Shown in pieces: positions 61,310 to 64,000 of a stretch of DNA of 64,000 bases. Position 1 is the stretch's first letter, and every line of letters starts with the position of its first letter. Below the pieces are notes generated by a model. The model saw nothing but the letters and a program-made list of their open reading frames with translations. It was not told the DNA's origin and did no database searches. Position numbers and translations under genes: made by a program. The DNA comes from Cristatella mucedo (Eukaryota > Bryozoa > Phylactolaemata > Cristatellidae), in contig WPIO01000089.1 of NCBI GenBank assembly GCA_009760855.2, positions 970,001-1,034,000 of the forward strand, given 5' to 3'.

Positions 61310-61760
61310 TGAGGACGTTAAGCAGGAGAGTTTTCTATAGCGAACCCAAAGCCTAAGCAACTCTCGGTACACACCCCGTAGCCAAAGGACTTCATTTCAT
61401 GCAACGAAGAGAACGTGAGAAGCACAGCTGAGTCAGGAGGGCAGTATAGGTAGTAAGTAGCGAGTGGGTAACAAATCCGGATGGCTGGAAACGATCTGTC
61501 TTACTCGGTAGCGGGAGAGTAGGTCGTTACGTGAGAATTCTGGAAGTGAATTACACAGTCTAGGCGCTGCTAAGCAAAAGCTTCTATCACCAAGGGTATT
61601 TAAGCTAAGGAATGGAACAGCTAATTTATTGTCCATACAGGATCACAGGGCACGAGGCAGCTGAAACTGGTGCAGCAGTTCAGCTAGGTATCAATGAGCC
61701 AAGCAGAGGCAAGCCTTTCGGCTGAGCGTAAGAATTTCCCTCTGTCTCAATTGGTCAACC
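61310..61760 (-). mobile_element. LINE family B 3' end
   Basis: The minus-strand frame DNKLAVPFLSLNTLGDRSFC, LAAPRLCNSLPEF matches the plus-strand frame at 27.06-27.16 kb. The 3' end lies near 61320. Confidence 0.7.
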
Positions 61761-61949
61761 AGGAGTCACCGCAGCTTCTCCGGAAAAGGTGACTCATTGC
61801 TGAACCTCTGGGATTAAATTGAATGACATTGTAGCCAAATTTATCTCGAGCTGCAGAAGCTTTATGGTTTTTAGGTATCCCAGCGAAACAAAGTAGTCAT
61901 GCCAAGACAAAACCTGGAAGCCATTCTTGTCGAATTGTAGAAGTTACCA

Positions 61950-62260
61950 AGAGTCACTTCCCTGTGATGTCACAAAGTCCCCCGACTTGACGAAATTTAA
62001 AAAGATGCTAAAAGCACCTGCTAATCTTTTCATTTAGCGGGTTCATTTATTAATCCTTTGTGTGCTTATGCGTACTGACTCAGTGCATGGTACTGCTAAC
62101 CAAACTGCGCATGTAATCTCTAACCATGTTATGCTTTTTGACATTGTGCCTGCTATCACTAATCATTTAATCGTGCTTCTTTTTACAGCATATGTAAAGT
62201 GCCTAGAAGAAGATTAAGTTCACTGAGGGCAATATTCAGATGTATTATTACTATTATTTT
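61950..62260 (+). mobile_element. LINE family A extreme 3' end
   Basis: CCCCGACTTGACGAAATTTA through TGTAAAGTGCCTAGAAGAAG to an ATT tail at 62240-62255. Confidence 0.7.
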
Positions 62261-62639
62261 TTAGCAAGCCATCAAGATAGACAGTCGCTACTTTTATGCA
62301 GGTATTGGATGTGATAGTTAGTTTCGGAGGCAGTCTTCCTAGTACAACTTTAAAAATTTAAGAAATTATCAACGAGGATACATAAAGTCCGAGCACATAA
62401 TGACTGTGGCACGAAAGCATCAGCTATCAGAAAAGCCAAGACTCCTAGTACAACCGCATGCTTTGGGTTCCCTATGGGTAGGAATTCAGTTTCACCGTCT
62501 TTAATTTTAAGGAAACGTACCGAAATCCAGGATCAAAGTGCTGCTAGGCAAGTATTCAATTTATCGCTATTATATTATCTATTCTTATTTTATTATTATT
62601 AATAATATTATTATATTATAATATTATCGCTAGCGTATA

Positions 62640-63890
62640 TTACTAATACTAATAATAATAATACACTTGATAAAGCGCCCTCAGAGAATTCAATCTTTTT
62701 CTTGGCGCTTTACATTTGCTGCAAAGAAAACACGATCGAATGGTGAATTATATCATGCTTGATAAACAACATGGTTAGGGGTGACATGAACAGGGTCACC
62801 ATGCAAGTGTGCTTAGTGTCAGCATGCAGGGTCAGCAAGCATAACCCCATAAAGGATAAATTACAGGGACCATTTAAATGCTTTCCCAAATAAGTGCATC
62901 TTTTAAGTTCTTTTTAAATTAGGTCAAGTCAGGGGATGTGACGCAAGTCGGGAGTGAGTTACAGGCTTTGGGAGCCTACGAACTAAATGCACGGTCTCCA
63001 AAGGATTTGAGGTTTGTACGAGGTATTGGTAAACTGTTAGATTCCGAAAAGCGGGTGGTACGATGCTTGGCCTGATGGGGTAGTATATCTGACAGATAGG
63101 CTGGAGCCATAGTATGAAGGGACCTAAAAGTGAGCGACAAAACCTTGAAGTCAATCCGTTGCTTGACTGGTAGCCAGTGCAGGTCGGCAAGAAGTGGTGT
63201 AATGTGGCAACTGCCGCGATCACGACAGACAAGACTAACTGCAGTTTTGCAACAGCTGTAATCGCCTGATTGCACATGCCGGTAGGCCAGCAAGCAGTGA
63301 GTTACACAAGTCAAGACGGGATGTCACAAATGCATGGACCAACCTAGACGAGGTATCCCTATCTAAACAAGCCCAAGTTTTAGCAATGTTATGTAGCTGA
63401 AAGTAGGCAGACTTGACCGTGGAGCTAATGTGATCGTCTAACGAAAGGTCACTTTGGAACATGACACGTAGATTTTGTGTAGATTTAATAAGAGATATGC
63501 TGGCAGAGGCGATTTTGAGCGTCAGCCTTTCTAATTTCTGAATCACACTTGGTTTGCCCATAACTAGTAAGTTAGGCTTATATTACGATGTCTTTCATGA
63601 CTGATTCAGCTGTGCTTTGCCAGCATAGAAGTGATTGCCGCTCCAACGGGCTTAAATAACTATTCCCACAGGCTCGGTATAAGTGGAGAAAAGCAAAGGA
63701 GCGAGAACGGAACTTTGTAGAGCTCCACAGGTTAGTGGTCTGCTAGAGCAGACTTGACCACCGCAAGAAACAGATTGCACATGATCAGACAAGTATAACT
63801 GCAAGGGCACCAGTACCTTGTCTGCCGAGCTGATTGTCGTTCTCAATCTTTCAAGTAGGAAGTCGTTATCAATAGTTTCGAATACTGCGT
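62640..63890 (-). mobile_element. LINE family A, reverse transcriptase palm to 3' end
   Basis: The 3' end is at 62660-62720. C-terminal frames [20 protein letters not shown] and NLKSFGDRAFSS follow, then VMFQSDLSLDDHISSTVKSA and KPSVIQKLERLTLKIASA, and a palm piece SVLAPLLFSTYTEPVGI (63.65-63.85 kb). The least decayed minus-strand copy here, still frameshifted. Confidence 0.8.
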
Positions 63891-64000
63891 AGGGATCAAA
63901 CTATGTCAGTGCAATTACAGTCATAATTGCTACTTAAGATGACGTCATCATTGCTGTTTAGGATGAAGCTGGTCTCACGTAGGAGAGCGGTTTCACTAGA

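Overview
The window looks like nuclear DNA of an invertebrate animal; I cannot fix the phylum. The reasons are a seven-exon GPR137-family gene with standard splice signals, many decayed LINE and SINE copies, long (GA/CT)n, (CGG)n, (TA)n and (GT)n microsatellites, and two domains of very different GC content. Nothing is organised like a bacterial, phage or plasmid sequence: there are no operons, Shine-Dalgarno sites or CRISPR arrays.

Layout. 0.7-7.7 kb is AT-rich and full of decayed L2/CR1-like LINE copies ('family A') with tRNA-derived SINEs and nested insertions. 8.4-24 kb is a GC- and CpG-rich island. On its minus strand it holds two tandem paralogous unknown genes (A at 9.4-13.0 kb, B at 16.7-17.7 kb) and a third candidate minus-strand gene (C, pieces at 20.7-23.9 kb). 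Gene A carries a degenerate YSDER peptide repeat array, and one similar motif appears in gene C. 24.6-32.4 kb returns to LINE material (family A and a second family, B) and holds an inverted second copy of a ~0.9 kb segment from 19.3-20.2 kb, broken up by a LINE that itself contains another LINE.

33.9-37.75 kb (minus) is a four-exon leucine-rich-repeat gene whose splice phases close on a 236-residue protein. It is divergent from, and ~290 bp away from, the start of a GPR137-family gene (plus strand, 38.04-52.19 kb). That gene has seven exons whose phases close on a 444-residue seven-pass membrane protein, and it is the most secure gene here. Its introns hold LINE and SINE fragments, and intron 2 appears to be a GC-AG intron. 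53-64 kb is mostly LINE/SINE debris, plus a short minus-strand exon candidate near 58.7 kb that resembles the membrane segment near the C-terminus of animal chitin synthases.

In vertebrates GPR137 proteins act at the lysosome in mTORC1/Rag control. The LRR protein is probably an adaptor. Genes A, B and C encode low-complexity, probably disordered proteins that I cannot assign. All identities come from reading translations and splice signals by eye; no search was run.
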